A DNA stretch of 64,000 bases from NCBI GenBank assembly GCA_001310415.1, contig BAXE01000007.1, positions 62,001 through 126,000 on the forward strand, given 5' to 3'. The notes beneath the pieces were generated by a model, which was given only the letters and a program-made list of their open reading frames with translations, searched no databases and was not told the DNA's origin. The position numbers were made by a program, and so were the translations under genes. Positions 1 through 10,058 of this stretch are shown here, one piece after another. Numbering within the stretch: position 1 is the stretch's first letter; the number at the start of each line of letters is the position of its first letter. The DNA is from Enterovibrio sp. JCM 19048 (GTDB lineage Bacteria; Pseudomonadota; Gammaproteobacteria; Enterobacterales; Vibrionaceae).

Positions 1-726
1 AACTGTTCGGCTAACCCGCTTGATCCGGGTGCGATGGGCAAACGCCACCGTCAGGAAATGGAAGACACCATTCGTCTGGCCGGTGAAATTGGCGTGAAGA
101 AAATTGTCACTATGTCTGGTCTGCCGGAAGCGGCACCGGGTGACAGCGTGCCGAATTGGCTGGTTTACACCAAGAGCTGGCCGGATGAAATGCCGGAGCG
201 TGACCGCTATCAGTGGGAAGACCGCGCATTTCCGCTCTGGCACGATTTAGTGAAACTTGCCAAAGAAGTCGGCGTCGAAAAGTACGCGCTGGAAAACTTC
301 TCCGCCATGTTGGTCTGGAACCCGGAAACCCTTTTCCGTCTGCGCGATGAAGTCGGCCCTATGGTGGGGATGAATCTTGACCCAAGTCACCTGTTCTGGA
401 AAGGCGCAGATCCTATCGCTTCTGCCCGTGCTTTGGGCGATGCGATTCACCATGTTCATGGCAAAGACACCCGCATTGAACGCGGGTTGGCGGACATCAA
501 TGGCTTGCTGGAACTGCGTGAAGTCACTGATGTGAAAAACCGCAGCTGGAACTATGTTGCTGTAGGTGCAGGGCACGATCTGCAATGGTGGAAAGAGTTC
601 TTCTCTGTGGTCGGCATGATGGGCTACAACGGCTGGGTATCGCTGGAAATGGAGGACTTCACCATGTCAACCGAGCAGGGTATTCAATCGTCCGTTGATG
701 CGCTGAAAGCCAGCATTATTCGTTGA
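1..726 (+). CDS. Sugar phosphate isomerase/epimerase, TIM-barrel (5' partial)
   Basis: The reading frame is open from base 1, so the gene begins upstream of the window; the first Met seen, at 34, is internal. The fold is the xylose-isomerase-like TIM barrel used by inosose dehydratases and related sugar isomerases. Likely metal or substrate residues are visible in ALENFS, NLDPSHLFWKGADP, HVHGKD and, near the C-terminus, SLEMED. It lies 91 bases upstream of iolD in the same orientation, so a role in inositol or inosose conversion (IolE- or IolH-like step) is likely. The exact reaction cannot be told from this sequence. The family is certain, the substrate is inferred from context. Confidence 0.85.
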   Translation, partial: NCSANPLDPGAMGKRHRQEMEDTIRLAGEIGVKKIVTMSGLPEAAPGDSVPNWLVYTKSWPDEMPERDRYQWEDRAFPLWHDLVKLAKEVGVEKYALENFSAMLVWNPETLFRLRDEVGPMVGMNLDPSHLFWKGADPIASARALGDAIHHVHGKDTRIERGLADINGLLELREVTDVKNRSWNYVAVGAGHDLQWWKEFFSVVGMMGYNGWVSLEMEDFTMSTEQGIQSSVDALKASIIR

Positions 727-817
727 TCTTTATTCAGCAAGGAAACCGTGGGATCTGCCTGAACATCAGGTGAACTGGCATTGAATCCGGGCAGGTCATC
801 ACTCGAGGGAAATGGCA

Positions 818-2646
818 ATGAAAACGATACGACTAACCGCAGCCCAGGCCATGATCAAATGGTTGTCCGTTCAAATGAACGAAGAGGGTGAGCGTTTTAT
901 CGAAGGAATGTGGGCGATTTTCGGTCACGGTAATGTCGCAGGGCTGGGTGAAGCGCTGCACGGGGCGGGCGAGTCGTTTCCAACCTGGCGCGGACAGAAT
1001 GAACAAACCATGGCCCACGCGGCGATTGCCTATGCAAAAACCAAAAAGCGTAAACGTGCACACGCGGTGACGTCTTCCATTGGGCCAGGCTCGACCAACA
1101 TGGTCACGGCAGCCGCGTTGGCGCATGTTAACCGACTGCCAGTGTTGATGGTGTGTGGCGATGTGTTTGCCAACCGCCGTCCTGATCCGGTGTTACAGCA
1201 AATTGAAGATTTCGATGATGGCACAGTCAGTGCCAACGATGCCTTTCGCCCTGTGGTGCGTTATTTCGACCGCATCACCCGCCCTGAACATTTGCTGACT
1301 TGTCTCCCGCGAGCGTTGGCAGTGATGACAGACCCAGTCAATTGCGGCCCCGTATGTCTGGCATTTTGTCAGGACGTACAGGCCGAAGCCTATGACTATC
1401 CTGAAGCTTTCTTCCAGCCCAAAACATGGCGTATCCGCCGACAGTCTCCGGACGCCCGTGAAGTCTCAGACATTGCAGACATGATCAAAGCGGCGAAGCA
1501 GCCTGTGATTGTCTCTGGTGGCGGTGTGATTTACTCAGAAGCAGAGGCAGATCTTGCGGCTTTTGCCGAGCGTCACAACATTCCATTTGTGGAAACACAG
1601 GCAGGCAAGGGCGGAAACAGTTGGGAGAATGAATTCAACTTTGGCTCACCAGGTGTGACAGGCTCTCAATGCGCAAACGCCTTGTGTGAAGCGGCGGATT
1701 TAGTGATTGGTGTCGGCACACGCTTTCAGGATTTCACCACAGGCTCGTGGGCGCTGTTTAAAAACGGTGACCGCCGACTGATTTCTATCAATCTTCATGG
1801 CTACGACGCGACCAAACATGGCTCAGTGCCTTGTGTGGGGGATGCCAAAGTGACGCTGGCAGCGCTTTCTGGTGTGTTAGGTGACTTTAAAGCGCCAGCG
1901 TTTGATGGGGGTTCCCGTCAGGATTGGCTGGATACTGTGAAGCGTGTGACAGCGTCACCGGAAGATATGCAAAAATTGCCTTCCGACGCGCAGGTAATTG
2001 GTGCGGTTCAGCGGGTTTCGCAGGACAACACGGTTGCATGTGTGCGGCTGGCACCATGCCCGGTGCCTTACAGGTATTGTGGCAGGCGGCGCAAAGCGGT
2101 TACCACATGGAATATGGCTTTAGCTGTATGGGCTATGAAGTGGCAGGCGCCATGGGTATTAAACTGGCGCGGCCGGAAAAAGAAGTGATCTGCTTTGTGG
2201 GTGACGGCTCTTACATGATGGCGAACTCCGAGCTGGCAACGGCGGTGATGCGTCGCGTGCCGTTTACCATTGTGCTGACAGACAACCGTGGCTATGGCTG
2301 TATCAACCGCCTGCAAATTGAATGTGGCGGTGCAGAGTTCAACAATATGTACAAAGACAGCAATGTTGAAGTGCAACCGGAAATTGACTTTGTGGGCCAT
2401 GCCAAATCCATGGGGGCGCACGCCGAAAAAGCTGCAAACATCGCCGAACTGGAAGCGAAAATCATCGAAGCGCGCTCACGCAATATTCCTTCCGTGATTG
2501 TGATTGATACCGAAGCGGTATCCGGCACAGGCGCGGGTGGTCACTGGTGGGATGTCGCCGTACCCGAAGTGGGTGGCCCTGAGCGTCTGGAAAAAGCGCG
2601 AGAACATTACCAAAGCAACGCTGCTAACCAGCGCACCTTTGACTGA
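818..2646 (+). CDS. iolD: IolD, 3D-(3,5/4)-trihydroxycyclohexane-1,2-dione hydrolase (frameshifted)
   Basis: ThDP-dependent ring-opening hydrolase of myo-inositol catabolism, acting on diketo-inositol in the cytoplasm. The N-terminal PYR domain carries GNVAGLGEAL with the cofactor-activating Glu. The C-terminal ThDP-binding segment has GDGSYMMANSE followed by NRGYGCIN. Combined length is about 610 residues, normal for IolD. The frame breaks near 2038: one base added after GTTGCA turns the sequence into VAVCAAG and joins the two halves. ATG 818 is preferred over 812 because the GAGGGA ribosome-binding site at 805-810 sits 7 bases before 818 but only 1 base before 812. The break looks like a sequencing deletion, because the distal 200 residues are fully conserved. 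Confidence 0.93.
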
Positions 2647-2649
2647 TGG

Positions 2650-3465
2650 ATGATGGTGATGCAAAGGGCGATTAACCAGCGAAGCGCAAAACACCTGCCG
2701 TTTGAAGCGTTCCTTGATTTAGCGGCTGCGACGAATTGCGTGGGTGTTGAGCCGCGCAATGATCTGGGACGGCCACTGTTTGACGGCATTGCGCCGTCTG
2801 TGGCAGCGGAGTTGGCGAAGCAACGTGGGCTGCGAATATTGGCGCTTGGTGAGATTTATCCATTCAACAACTGGAACCGGGAGCGTGAAACGCAGGTGAG
2901 GGTGTTGCTCGATGCGGCCATTGAATCTGGGGCGGAGTCCATCATTCTGATCCCGGAAGTGAATCTGGCGCAAACCCATACCAGACAACTTACCGCCGCC
3001 ACAGTTTCAGCAATGGATGCTATTGCCTACATGCTCGAAGGGACAGGTGTGACCGGGTTGATTGAGCCAATTGGTTTTAACAGTTCTTCAATCCGCACGC
3101 AGGCTGATGTTGTGCCGCTAATGACTGCATTGGGTAAAGATAATCCCTTCAAGCTCATACACGATACGTTCCAGCACTTTATTTCCGGAGACAATGACTA
3201 CTTCGCGGAGCACATTGCGACGGTGCAAATCTCCGGTGTTTCAGACCCCACAGTGGTTTTGGACGAATCGCAGGATGGGCACCGCGTATATGTTGAGGCG
3301 GAAGATCGCTGCGAAAACATCGCGCAGTTGAAAGCACTGTTCAGCAGGGGCTTTGACGGGCCAGTTTCCTTTGAAACCACAGAGGTCGCTTTGCTGGATG
3401 CACCGGATTTAGAAGCGCAAATGCGAAAGTCATTTGAATACATAGAACGTAGGTTGGCTGAGTAA
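2650..3465 (+). CDS. iolI: IolI-like TIM-barrel isomerase (2-keto-myo-inositol isomerase family)
   Basis: Intact 271-residue xylose-isomerase-like TIM-barrel protein starting three bases after the iolD stop, so it is translationally linked to it. CVGVEPRNDLGRP near residue 30 and LALGEIYPFNNW near residue 75 match the IolI type of inosose isomerase. Candidate metal-binding residues are Glu in LIEPIGF, Asp/His in LIHDTFQH, and Glu in SFETTEVA. The start could also be ATG 2659, because there is no strong ribosome-binding site. Its place between iolD and iolB supports isomerisation of 2-keto-myo-inositol. An IolH-type or other TIM-barrel activity is not excluded. Confidence 0.8.
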   Translation: MMVMQRAINQRSAKHLPFEAFLDLAAATNCVGVEPRNDLGRPLFDGIAPSVAAELAKQRGLRILALGEIYPFNNWNRERETQVRVLLDAAIESGAESIILIPEVNLAQTHTRQLTAATVSAMDAIAYMLEGTGVTGLIEPIGFNSSSIRTQADVVPLMTALGKDNPFKLIHDTFQHFISGDNDYFAEHIATVQISGVSDPTVVLDESQDGHRVYVEAEDRCENIAQLKALFSRGFDGPVSFETTEVALLDAPDLEAQMRKSFEYIERRLAE

Positions 3466-3515
3466 CAGGGTTCACGGTTTTACGGCAGCCACAGGACAAT
3501 TTTTGGAGGGAAACA

Positions 3516-4325
3516 ATGTCAAAATTACTGGTTAAACCGGGCGCACCTGACAGCGACGGCCGTATTCTTAAAATCACCCCTGAATCGGCCGGTTGGTCAT
3601 TTGTGGGCTTTGAAGTGTTCAACATTAAAGCCGGGGAAACCCTGACCCAAGGCACTGGCGATCAGGAAGCGTGTCTGGTTCTGCTCAGCGGCAAGGGCGA
3701 TGTCGCAGTGGGTGCGGAGACTTGGCATGACATTGGCGAACGCATGGATATTTTCGAGCAAATCCCGCCTTGGGCGGTGTATGTGCCTAACGACAGCGAG
3801 TGGACGCTCAAAGCCAACACTGACGTTGAACTTGCGGTCTGTAAAGCACCGGGATTTGGCAACCATCAAGCGCGTTTGATTGAGCCGGATCCGAGGAAAG
3901 TGTCTGTACGCGGGGAAGGTGCCAACACCCGTCATATTCACGATATTTTGCCGGACTGGGATGAAAACGCCGACAGCCTGTTGGTGGTGGAAGTGTTTAC
4001 GCCATCGGGTAATTGGTCGAGCTATCCGCCACATAAACACAGCGTGGATAATCTGCCGGAAGAATCCATCCTCGAAGAAACCTATTACCACCGCATCAAC
4101 CCCAAGCAAGGCTTTTCGTTCCAGCGGGTTTACAACGATGATCGCACTTTAGATGAAACCATGGCGGTAGAAGATGGCAACGTGGTGATGGTTCCGGAAG
4201 GCTATCACCCCGTCGGAGCGCCGTATGGTTACGACCTGTATTACCTGAATGTGATGGCGGGACCAAAACGTGTCTGGAAGTTCAAAAACGACCCGGATCA
4301 TGAATGGATGCTAAATAAGAAGTAA
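3516..4325 (+). CDS. iolB: IolB, 5-deoxy-glucuronate isomerase
   Basis: Intact 269-residue bicupin isomerase converting 5-deoxy-D-glucuronate to 2-deoxy-5-keto-D-gluconate, the step after IolD. The C-terminal cupin shows SSYPPHKHSVDN and EETYYHRINPKQGF, the family's metal-binding His/Glu pattern, then VPEGYHPVGAPYGYDLYYLNVMAG close to the end. The start at 3516 follows GGAGGG by 8 bases. It is the last gene of the inositol block; a strong terminator hairpin follows within 75 bases. Confidence 0.96.
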   Translation: MSKLLVKPGAPDSDGRILKITPESAGWSFVGFEVFNIKAGETLTQGTGDQEACLVLLSGKGDVAVGAETWHDIGERMDIFEQIPPWAVYVPNDSEWTLKANTDVELAVCKAPGFGNHQARLIEPDPRKVSVRGEGANTRHIHDILPDWDENADSLLVVEVFTPSGNWSSYPPHKHSVDNLPEESILEETYYHRINPKQGFSFQRVYNDDRTLDETMAVEDGNVVMVPEGYHPVGAPYGYDLYYLNVMAGPKRVWKFKNDPDHEWMLNKK

Positions 4326-4357
4326 CATCCCAACGCATACTGAATACCAAAAAGACT

Positions 4358-4398
4358 GAAGCCGCTGGTGGAAAATGCTCGCCACCTGCGGCTTCTTT
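4358..4398 (+). terminator. Rho-independent terminator after iolB
   Basis: Arms GAAGCCGC (4358-4365) and GCGGCTTC (4388-4395) pair perfectly. They extend inward through GGTGG/CCACC with one T-T mismatch and are followed by TTT. It closes the inositol operon before the unrelated ABC efflux genes. Confidence 0.85.
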
Positions 4399-4588
4399 GG
4401 CTTTGTACGAGGCTGGAGATATTGAATTCGATCTCTGTTCGTCAGCAGAAATTATTCAACAATATGTTTCTGTGTGGAATTGTCTTTCTGGCAGAGATGA
4501 CCTAATACGCCTTACACTTAATTCATCATATGAGGAATTAATTCTCGTTCCTGTCCTGCCTCCTGCCATTATCGCTAAGGAATGGATC

Positions 4589-5548
4589 ATGAAACTGTTA
4601 ATGCCTGTCACTCTTGTGCTCACACTCCTTACTGCCTGCTCAGGCGAAAGCAACCAGCAGGCTTTGGGGACGCTTGAGCGTGACCGTGTCACATTATCTG
4701 CGACCGAAAATGAAATCATCCGTGCCTTGCCAATCAAAGAGGGCTCCGAGGTGGTGGAAGGCGATGTGCTAGTGGAGCTGGATACCAAAAACCAAGAAGC
4801 CGTGCTTGCCCGTGCTGTGGCAGAAAAAACGAAAGCGTCAGCCTATCTATTGAAGCTCACCAACGGCGAACGGCCGGAAGATATTGCTGCCGCGCAGGCG
4901 AGGGTTGACCGCGCTCAGGCACAATTGGTTGAAGCGCAGAAAAACTACGAAAGGAAATCTGAACTGGTCAGAAAAACAGCTGATCAGTCGCTCGGATGAA
5001 GATACGGCCTTAGCGGGGCGTGATTCAGCCCGCGCAGAACTGGATTCGGCAAAAGAAGAGTTTTTAAAGCTGACTTCCGGGTCCCGTCCGGAAGATATCG
5101 AACAGGCCAAAGCTGCTTGATGGCGGCAGAAGCAGAAGTGGCACTGCAACAGCAAAAACTGTCAGACCTGACGGTTGTTGCAACCCGCGACGGAGTGTTG
5201 GATACCTTGCCCTATAACCTTGGGGAACGTGTGCCGCTGAACGGCATTGTGGCAGTGATCCAGGCCAGCCGGATTCCTTACGCCCGCGTTTATGTCCCTT
5301 CCACCCATCGCGTCAACATGGTGCCGGGAAAAACGGTGACTGTGCATGTTGATGGTGTAGACGCGCCTTTTGACGGCACCGTTCGTTGGGTGGCAACCGA
5401 ACCTTCCTTTACGCCTTATTATGCGCTGACTGAAGAAGACCGCTCCCGGCTGATGTATCTGGCTGAAATCGATTTAACCGATAACGCTGCATCCTTGCCT
5501 TCCGGCATTCCTGCTCAGGTGGATTTGGTGGAGCAGGCTGATGACTGA
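4589..5548 (+). CDS. HlyD/RND-type membrane-fusion lipoprotein of an ABC exporter (frameshifted)
   Basis: Periplasmic adaptor of a tripartite ABC efflux pump (YbhG-like). ATG 4589 begins a lipoprotein signal ending in LLTAC, preceded by AAGGA; the longer upstream open frame has no support. Order: signal, first half of the biotinyl-lipoyl-like domain (IKEGSEVVEGDVLVELDT), long alpha-helical hairpin with the RPEDI repeat seen twice (GERPEDI and GSRPEDI), then beta-barrel (TVVATRDGVLDTLPYNLGERV). Two breaks are seen: an extra A in the run at 4972-4976, and a missing base near 5117. The last 8 bases overlap the ATPase gene start, typical of one operon. The exported substrate is unknown. Confidence 0.88.
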
Positions 5549-6466
5549 ATACGCTATCCGCGCTGAAAATGTGGTGAAAAGGTTTGGCGATTTTGCTGCC
5601 ATCAATAATATCACCCTCAATGTCCCCAAGGGGAGTATCTACGGTTTTTTGGGCCCAAACGGGTGCGGTAAATCGACCACTATCCGGGTGCTGACTGGCT
5701 TGTTGCATCCTTCTGACGGAAAGGTGGACGTGTTGGGGCTGGAGATACCGCGCCAGTCTGAACTGCTGAGGTTGAAAATTGGCTACATGACGCAAAAGTT
5801 TTCCCTCTACGACGATTTGAGCGTGGAGGAAAACCTGGAATTTATCGGCCAGATCTTCGGTATGCCGCGCAGTGAACTCAAAGTCCGCATCAACGAACAG
5901 CTCAAAACCTACGGCCTCGACCAGCGCCGTAAACAGCGCGTAGGCGGCATGAGTGGTGGACAGAAACAACGGCTTTCGCTTGCGGCAGCGACCATGCATA
6001 AACCTGAACTCCTGTTTCTGGATGAGCCGACTTCTGCGGTTGACCCGGAAAACCGCCGCGAGTTTTGGGAGCAGTTGTTTGACCTTTCCGACCAAGGCAC
6101 CACGATTCTGGTGACGACCCATTACATGGATGAAGCTGAACGCTGTCACCGTCTGGCGATTATGGAATCCGGTGAAATCCGTGCAGACGGTGAGCCGGAA
6201 ACCTGATGGCACAAATGGGCGTGAACATCGTCGAGGTGAAAGCTGACAACCTGAGAGCACTGAAAGACAAAGTGATGGCGCGGGATGAAGTACGCTCAGC
6301 GGCGCAGTTGGGGGTTCGCCTCCGTATCCTGATTTATCAGAACGTGCAGCAGCCCATTGAATGGCTGAAACAGACTTTCCCTGAGCTAGCGTCTGCAGAG
6401 ATGAACATTGCCAGACCCAGCCTCGAAGATGTGTTTGTCAGTGTCACCGGGGAGGGACGACAATGA
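5541..6466 (+). CDS. ABC-2 type exporter ATP-binding protein (frameshifted)
   Basis: Cytoplasmic ATPase of the efflux system. Walker A GPNGCGKST near residue 40, Q-loop MTQKFSLYDDLS, signature MSGGQKQRL and Walker B LLFLDEPTSAVDP are all present, followed by the H-loop THYMDEAERC. One base is missing near 6204, where adding C in the CC run gives TLMAQ and joins the last 85 residues, which carry RPSLEDVFVSVTG, the usual C-terminal tail of YbhF/CcmA-type ATPases. It starts inside the end of the adaptor gene and overlaps the permease by four bases (ATGA). Confidence 0.92.
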
Positions 6467-7563
6467 TCCCATCCTTGGCACGCATGAAAGCCATCATCGT
6501 TAAAGAGTTCCGGCAACTCTCCCGTGATCGCATTACCTTCGGCATGGTGGTGATGATCCCGCTTATCCAGTTGCTGTTGTTTGGCTTTGCGATTAACACA
6601 GATATTCGCAATATCCCTGTGGGTGTGGTGGATCAAAGCGGCAGCACCGCTGGCCGCGTGGTGACAGAGTCGGTCAAAGTCACCCAGGTTGTGTCGGTGA
6701 AAGAAACCTTTGCAACGCCTCAGGAAGCACAGAAGGCGATTGAAGATGGGAGGGTTCGTGCTGTCCTCATTCTGCCGGACGACCTGACACAACGTATTGT
6801 CGATGGTCGTGAGATAGGTCAGTGGCTGGTGGATGGTTCGGACACCATGATCAGTTCGGCGATCATGGCATTGCGCAATATGCCGTTAACGGATTTTGAT
6901 TTCGATATCAGGCCGGCACCTTCAAAGACCTTCGAAGTGGCGCTGTTTTACAACCCCAGCAGGCGGTCAGCAGTCAATATTGTTCCAGGCTTGTTGGGGG
7001 TGATCCTGACTATGACCATGATCCTTTTCACCAGCGCTGCCATTGTGCGCGAACGAGAGCGGGGCAATCTGGAACTGCTTATCACCACGCCGGTTCATTC
7101 TATCGAGTTGATGGTGGCGAAGATCGTCCCGTACATTTTCGTCGGCCTGATCCAGGTATTTATCATTTTAGGGTTGGGGCACTTCATCTTTGCCGTGCCC
7201 ATCAACGGAGCAATTAGCCAGATATTGCTGGGTACCTTGCTGTTTATCGCTGCAAGCCTGACTCTGGGGCTGGTCATTTCCACCATCGCCAATACCCAGT
7301 TGCAAGCGATGCAGATGACGGTATTTATCCTGTTGCCCTCCATTTTGTTATCTGGGTTTATGTTCCCGTATGAAGGCATGCCAGTGGCAGCCCAATGGAT
7401 TTCGGAAGCCCTGCCTGCCACCCATTTCATGCGGATGATCCGCGGTATTGTGTTGCGCGGCGCTGATTTAGTGGATTTATGGCGCGACACGTTATGGCTG
7501 GCAGGGTTCACTGTGCTTGGATTGTTGGTCGCTTCAAAGCGGTTTAAGAAAACGCTTGATTGA
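6463..7563 (+). CDS. ABC-2 type exporter permease
   Basis: Intact 366-residue inner-membrane permease of the YbhS/YbhR (ABC2_membrane_3) type. There is a first membrane helix around residues 20-40, a long periplasmic loop (to about residue 170), then five hydrophobic segments. The family signature RERERGNLELLITTPV precedes the second membrane helix group, and LSGFMFPYEGMP lies in the last third. Only one permease gene is seen, so the transporter is expected to use a homodimer, unlike YbhR/YbhS pairs. It ends the three-gene efflux operon; the substrate is unknown (drugs or hydrophobic compounds in characterised relatives). Confidence 0.93.
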   Translation: MIPSLARMKAIIVKEFRQLSRDRITFGMVVMIPLIQLLLFGFAINTDIRNIPVGVVDQSGSTAGRVVTESVKVTQVVSVKETFATPQEAQKAIEDGRVRAVLILPDDLTQRIVDGREIGQWLVDGSDTMISSAIMALRNMPLTDFDFDIRPAPSKTFEVALFYNPSRRSAVNIVPGLLGVILTMTMILFTSAAIVRERERGNLELLITTPVHSIELMVAKIVPYIFVGLIQVFIILGLGHFIFAVPINGAISQILLGTLLFIAASLTLGLVISTIANTQLQAMQMTVFILLPSILLSGFMFPYEGMPVAAQWISEALPATHFMRMIRGIVLRGADLVDLWRDTLWLAGFTVLGLLVASKRFKKTLD

Positions 7564-7657
7564 TCATCGGTTTGATAAGGACGCGGTTATTTCTGTCTAT
7601 CGGGCTGGGCGATAGCGTATAGTGTTCGCGGTATCGGAAAGTTAATTAGGAACCACA

Positions 7658-8082
7658 ATGAAAAAATCGATCACTGCACTGATGCTTGTTGCTGCACTGA
7701 CAGGCTGTGATGAAGCAAACAAAGCGATTGATAAGGCACAGGAAGCGGCAACCAAGGCCGTCGACAGTGTGCAGGAACAAATCGAATCTGTTGATCTCAG
7801 TGAGTTGAACATTGAATCGCTGCAAGGTGCGACGGAATCTGCCAGGAGCTGGCTGAATCTCTGAAAGAAGCGGTTGATGTTGATTTTACCGATACATCAG
7901 CGTTGCAGGAAGTCAGCGACCAGATTGCCAACTCTTACGCTTGCCTGGTGGATGCGACCTCAGAAAGCACAGCAGAAAAGATGCTGAACAAGTTTATGGC
8001 TGTGATTGGCAATGAAGAATCGCAATCTCTGATTGAGAAAGCGATTGATAAGGCTAAAGCGGCGCAAGAGTGTGTGATGTAA
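7658..8082 (+). CDS. Small lipoprotein of unknown function (frameshifted)
   Basis: Starts MKKSITALMLVAALTGCDEA, a lipoprotein signal with Cys 17 in the lipobox. The mature part is short, charged and helical (KAIDKAQEAATKAVDSVQEQIESV). The frame breaks near 7850; shifted by one base, it continues in frame through AESLKEAVDVDF and YACLVDATSES to QECVM, a stop at 8080-8082, giving about 141 residues. Two Cys in the distal part could form a disulfide. It has its own ribosome-binding site (TTAGGA) and a strong terminator after it, so it is likely monocistronic. I do not recognise the family. Confidence 0.75.
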
Positions 8083-8102
8083 CCTAACTCGTTACTCCCG
8101 AA

Positions 8103-8133
8103 CAAAAAGGCTGACAGTGTTCAGCCTTTTTTG
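8103..8133 (+). terminator. Rho-independent terminator
   Basis: AGGCTGA and TCAGCCT flank a short loop CAGTGT, with A-run before and TTTTTTG after. It ends the small lipoprotein gene and, given the A-run, may work in both directions. Confidence 0.92.
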
Positions 8134-8213
8134 TATCTGAGTTGCGACTTGACTAAGTGTCCATCCGGACTAGCTTCGATGCTAACAGGGATAAAGACAT
8201 ACAAGGATTGTAA

Positions 8214-8854
8214 ATGACCGAAAAGGTGTTCTGGCTGATCCGTATTTAACGGAAATCACCGCCAACGTGACCCACATTCATGGCAACGAAGTGGAACTGT
8301 CCCGCACAGTGTTTTACGCAGAATCTGGCGGGCAGGAGAGCGATACCGGCACGATCGGCGGCGTTCCCGTCATTAACGCGCGCAAATCAGGCCATGGGAT
8401 TATTTATACCCTGGAGTCGGCACCGGGTTTTGCTGTCGGTGACGAGGTTGTCTGCAAGATTGACTGGCCTCGACGTTACGCCCTGATGAAGCTGCATTTC
8501 GCTGCGGAAGTGGTGCTTGAGCTTTTCACCCAGCGCTTTGATGGGATAGTCAAAATCGGTGCTCATATCAGTGAGGACAAAAGCCGGGTCGATTTCGAGT
8601 GGCCAGAAAATATCACGCCGCTCCTTGCACAAATGGAATCAAAGGCGCAGGCTTTGCTTGATGCAGATTCGCCCATTGAAAGCGCCTTCTCGGATGAAGC
8701 ATTGGGGCGAAGATACTGGCAGGTGGATGGCTTTGCCAAAGTGCCCTGTGGTGGCACACACCTCAAACGAACAGCGGAAGTCGGTAACATCAAACTCAAA
8801 CGCAAAAACATTGGCAGAGGGAAAGAGCGGGTTGAGATTTTGCTGGATTCCTGA
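8214..8854 (+). CDS. AlaX-like alanyl-tRNA editing protein (frameshifted near start)
   Basis: Free-standing relative of the alanyl-tRNA synthetase editing domain, expected to deacylate mischarged Ser- or Gly-tRNA(Ala). The true start is ATG 8214 behind AAGGA: it reads MTEKVFW, then a missing G near 8233 joins it to ADPYLTEITANV and the rest. AESGGQESDTGTI matches the family's FYPTSGGQ-type segment. CGGTH near residue 185 supplies the C-terminal zinc ligands. Oddly, the usual HxxxH zinc motif reads HFAAE, with Glu in place of the second His. Length about 213 residues fits AlaX-M. Editing activity is therefore probable, not proven. Confidence 0.83.
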
Positions 8855-8961
8855 AGGGTTACAGTGAGAAATCAGGCGTTTTTGATCAGAAATGAGCCAG
8901 TCCCGCACTTTCTATTCTCTACACTCAATGCGTTGAACAAGCCAAAAATTGGAGATGTGAA

Positions 8962-9366
8962 ATGACAACAATACGGGCAACGATGCAAACCAGTGATGTA
9001 TGGAACCACCTCAAAACTGAGGATGATCTTCCAGAAGGTTTTACTTTCAGGGGCACATTGCCGACTGACCCGGACGGTATTGAAACCATGTTGGAGGCTT
9101 GGAATGCAGGTACATCCGAACCACCACACTCACATCCTGGCGATGATATGACCATTATCTGTGAAGGTGAAATGCGTGTGCAGTTTTACAACCTTGATGA
9201 CGGCACTTTGGTCAAAGACGGCCCGGAAGAAATCTATGTTGAGGGTGACACGGCTTACATCCATAAAGGCCAAATCCACAGTGTGAAATACGTGAAGGAT
9301 TGCCGCCTTGTTTATATTCACAGCGGCACGTTTGACTTTATCGAAAGCGATTTACCTGTTGCCTAA
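8962..9366 (+). CDS. Cupin-domain protein
   Basis: Intact 134-residue single cupin. Motif 1 is EPPHSHPGDDMTIICEGEMRV and motif 2 is VEGDTAYIHKGQIHSVKYV, supplying His/His/Glu and His metal ligands. A ribosome-binding site GGAG lies about 8 bases before ATG 8962. Small cupins of this kind include metal-dependent isomerases, dioxygenases and sugar-binding proteins; nothing in the neighbourhood fixes the substrate. It stands alone, ending in a strong hairpin. Confidence 0.85.
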   Translation: MTTIRATMQTSDVWNHLKTEDDLPEGFTFRGTLPTDPDGIETMLEAWNAGTSEPPHSHPGDDMTIICEGEMRVQFYNLDDGTLVKDGPEEIYVEGDTAYIHKGQIHSVKYVKDCRLVYIHSGTFDFIESDLPVA

Positions 9367-9387
9367 CCCCCGGTAACGGTTCTTGAG

Positions 9388-9415
9388 ATGGCAGACAATG
9401 AAGTCTGCCATTTTT
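9388..9415 (+). terminator. Rho-independent terminator after cupin gene
   Basis: ATGGCAGAC (9388-9396) pairs perfectly with GTCTGCCAT (9403-9411) and is followed by TTTT. It separates the cupin gene from the convergent tetR-type gene. Confidence 0.9.
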
Positions 9416-9473
9416 GTATCCCGTTAAAAATTTCCAAAGCGGGGGGAGAGGGGCTTTATGTTTGCGCCCAGCG

Positions 9474-10025
9474 TCAGTCCGCAAACTTAGCCAGTAGTGC
9501 AATACATTTTTCCGTCACCACTTTTCCGTTTTCGCCCATGCCCGCGGTGATAATGGCCCCTTCTTTGAGCATGCAAACCATATCAAGCAGAAGCGGATCG
9601 TCGCTTTTCAGGTGACGTGCAATCAATTCCCTGACTTCACGTTTGTGGCTGCGGCAAAGCCGGAGAATTTCAGTGTTTGATTCACTGAATTCGGCCGATG
9701 TATTAATAAACAAGCAGCCGCGAAAATCGCCTAGCATTGGCTCTTTACTGCAAAACCAACTTCCCAACGCTGAAAATAGGGTGTCGATGACGTCACGATC
9801 GTTTTCTGCACCTGAAAGTTTCTGCTCCAACCACGCCATAAATACAGTGTGTCGCTGTTGAAGTGTCGCGAGAACCAACTCTTCTTTGCTTTGAAATTGC
9901 GAATACAAGGTTCGTTTGGCGACACCAGAGACATTGAGTATCTCGTTGATCCCAATGGAGTTAATGCCATTTTTGTAGAAAAGATCTAAGGCGGTATCTA
10001 TCAGAACTTGACGCTTCTGGCTCAT
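9474..10025 (-). CDS. TetR/AcrR-family repressor
   Basis: 183-residue regulator. The N-terminal helix-turn-helix covers roughly residues 10-55 (ALDLFYKNGINSIGINEIL, then VAKRTLYSQFQSKEEL). The C-terminal ligand domain contains DFRGCLFINTSAEF, a segment seen in YcdC/TetR_C_16-like regulators of drug or aldehyde stress genes. The start at 10025 is chosen because AAGGAGG lies 8 bases upstream; a longer open frame to 10067 lacks such a site. It is divergent from the HPP-family gene, and a pair of identical palindromes lies between them, so it very likely represses both genes. Confidence 0.93.
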   Translation of the reverse strand: MSQKRQVLIDTALDLFYKNGINSIGINEILNVSGVAKRTLYSQFQSKEELVLATLQQRHTVFMAWLEQKLSGAENDRDVIDTLFSALGSWFCSKEPMLGDFRGCLFINTSAEFSESNTEILRLCRSHKREVRELIARHLKSDDPLLLDMVCMLKEGAIITAGMGENGKVVTEKCIALLAKFAD

Positions 10026-10058
10026 GTTGGCCCTCCTTATAACGGCATATTGACAAAG

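Noticed and set aside
4397-4588. Upstream extension of the HlyD-type gene to 4397
   Set aside because: The added 64 residues have no family similarity and begin inside the iolB terminator; the lipoprotein signal at 4589 has its own ribosome-binding site.
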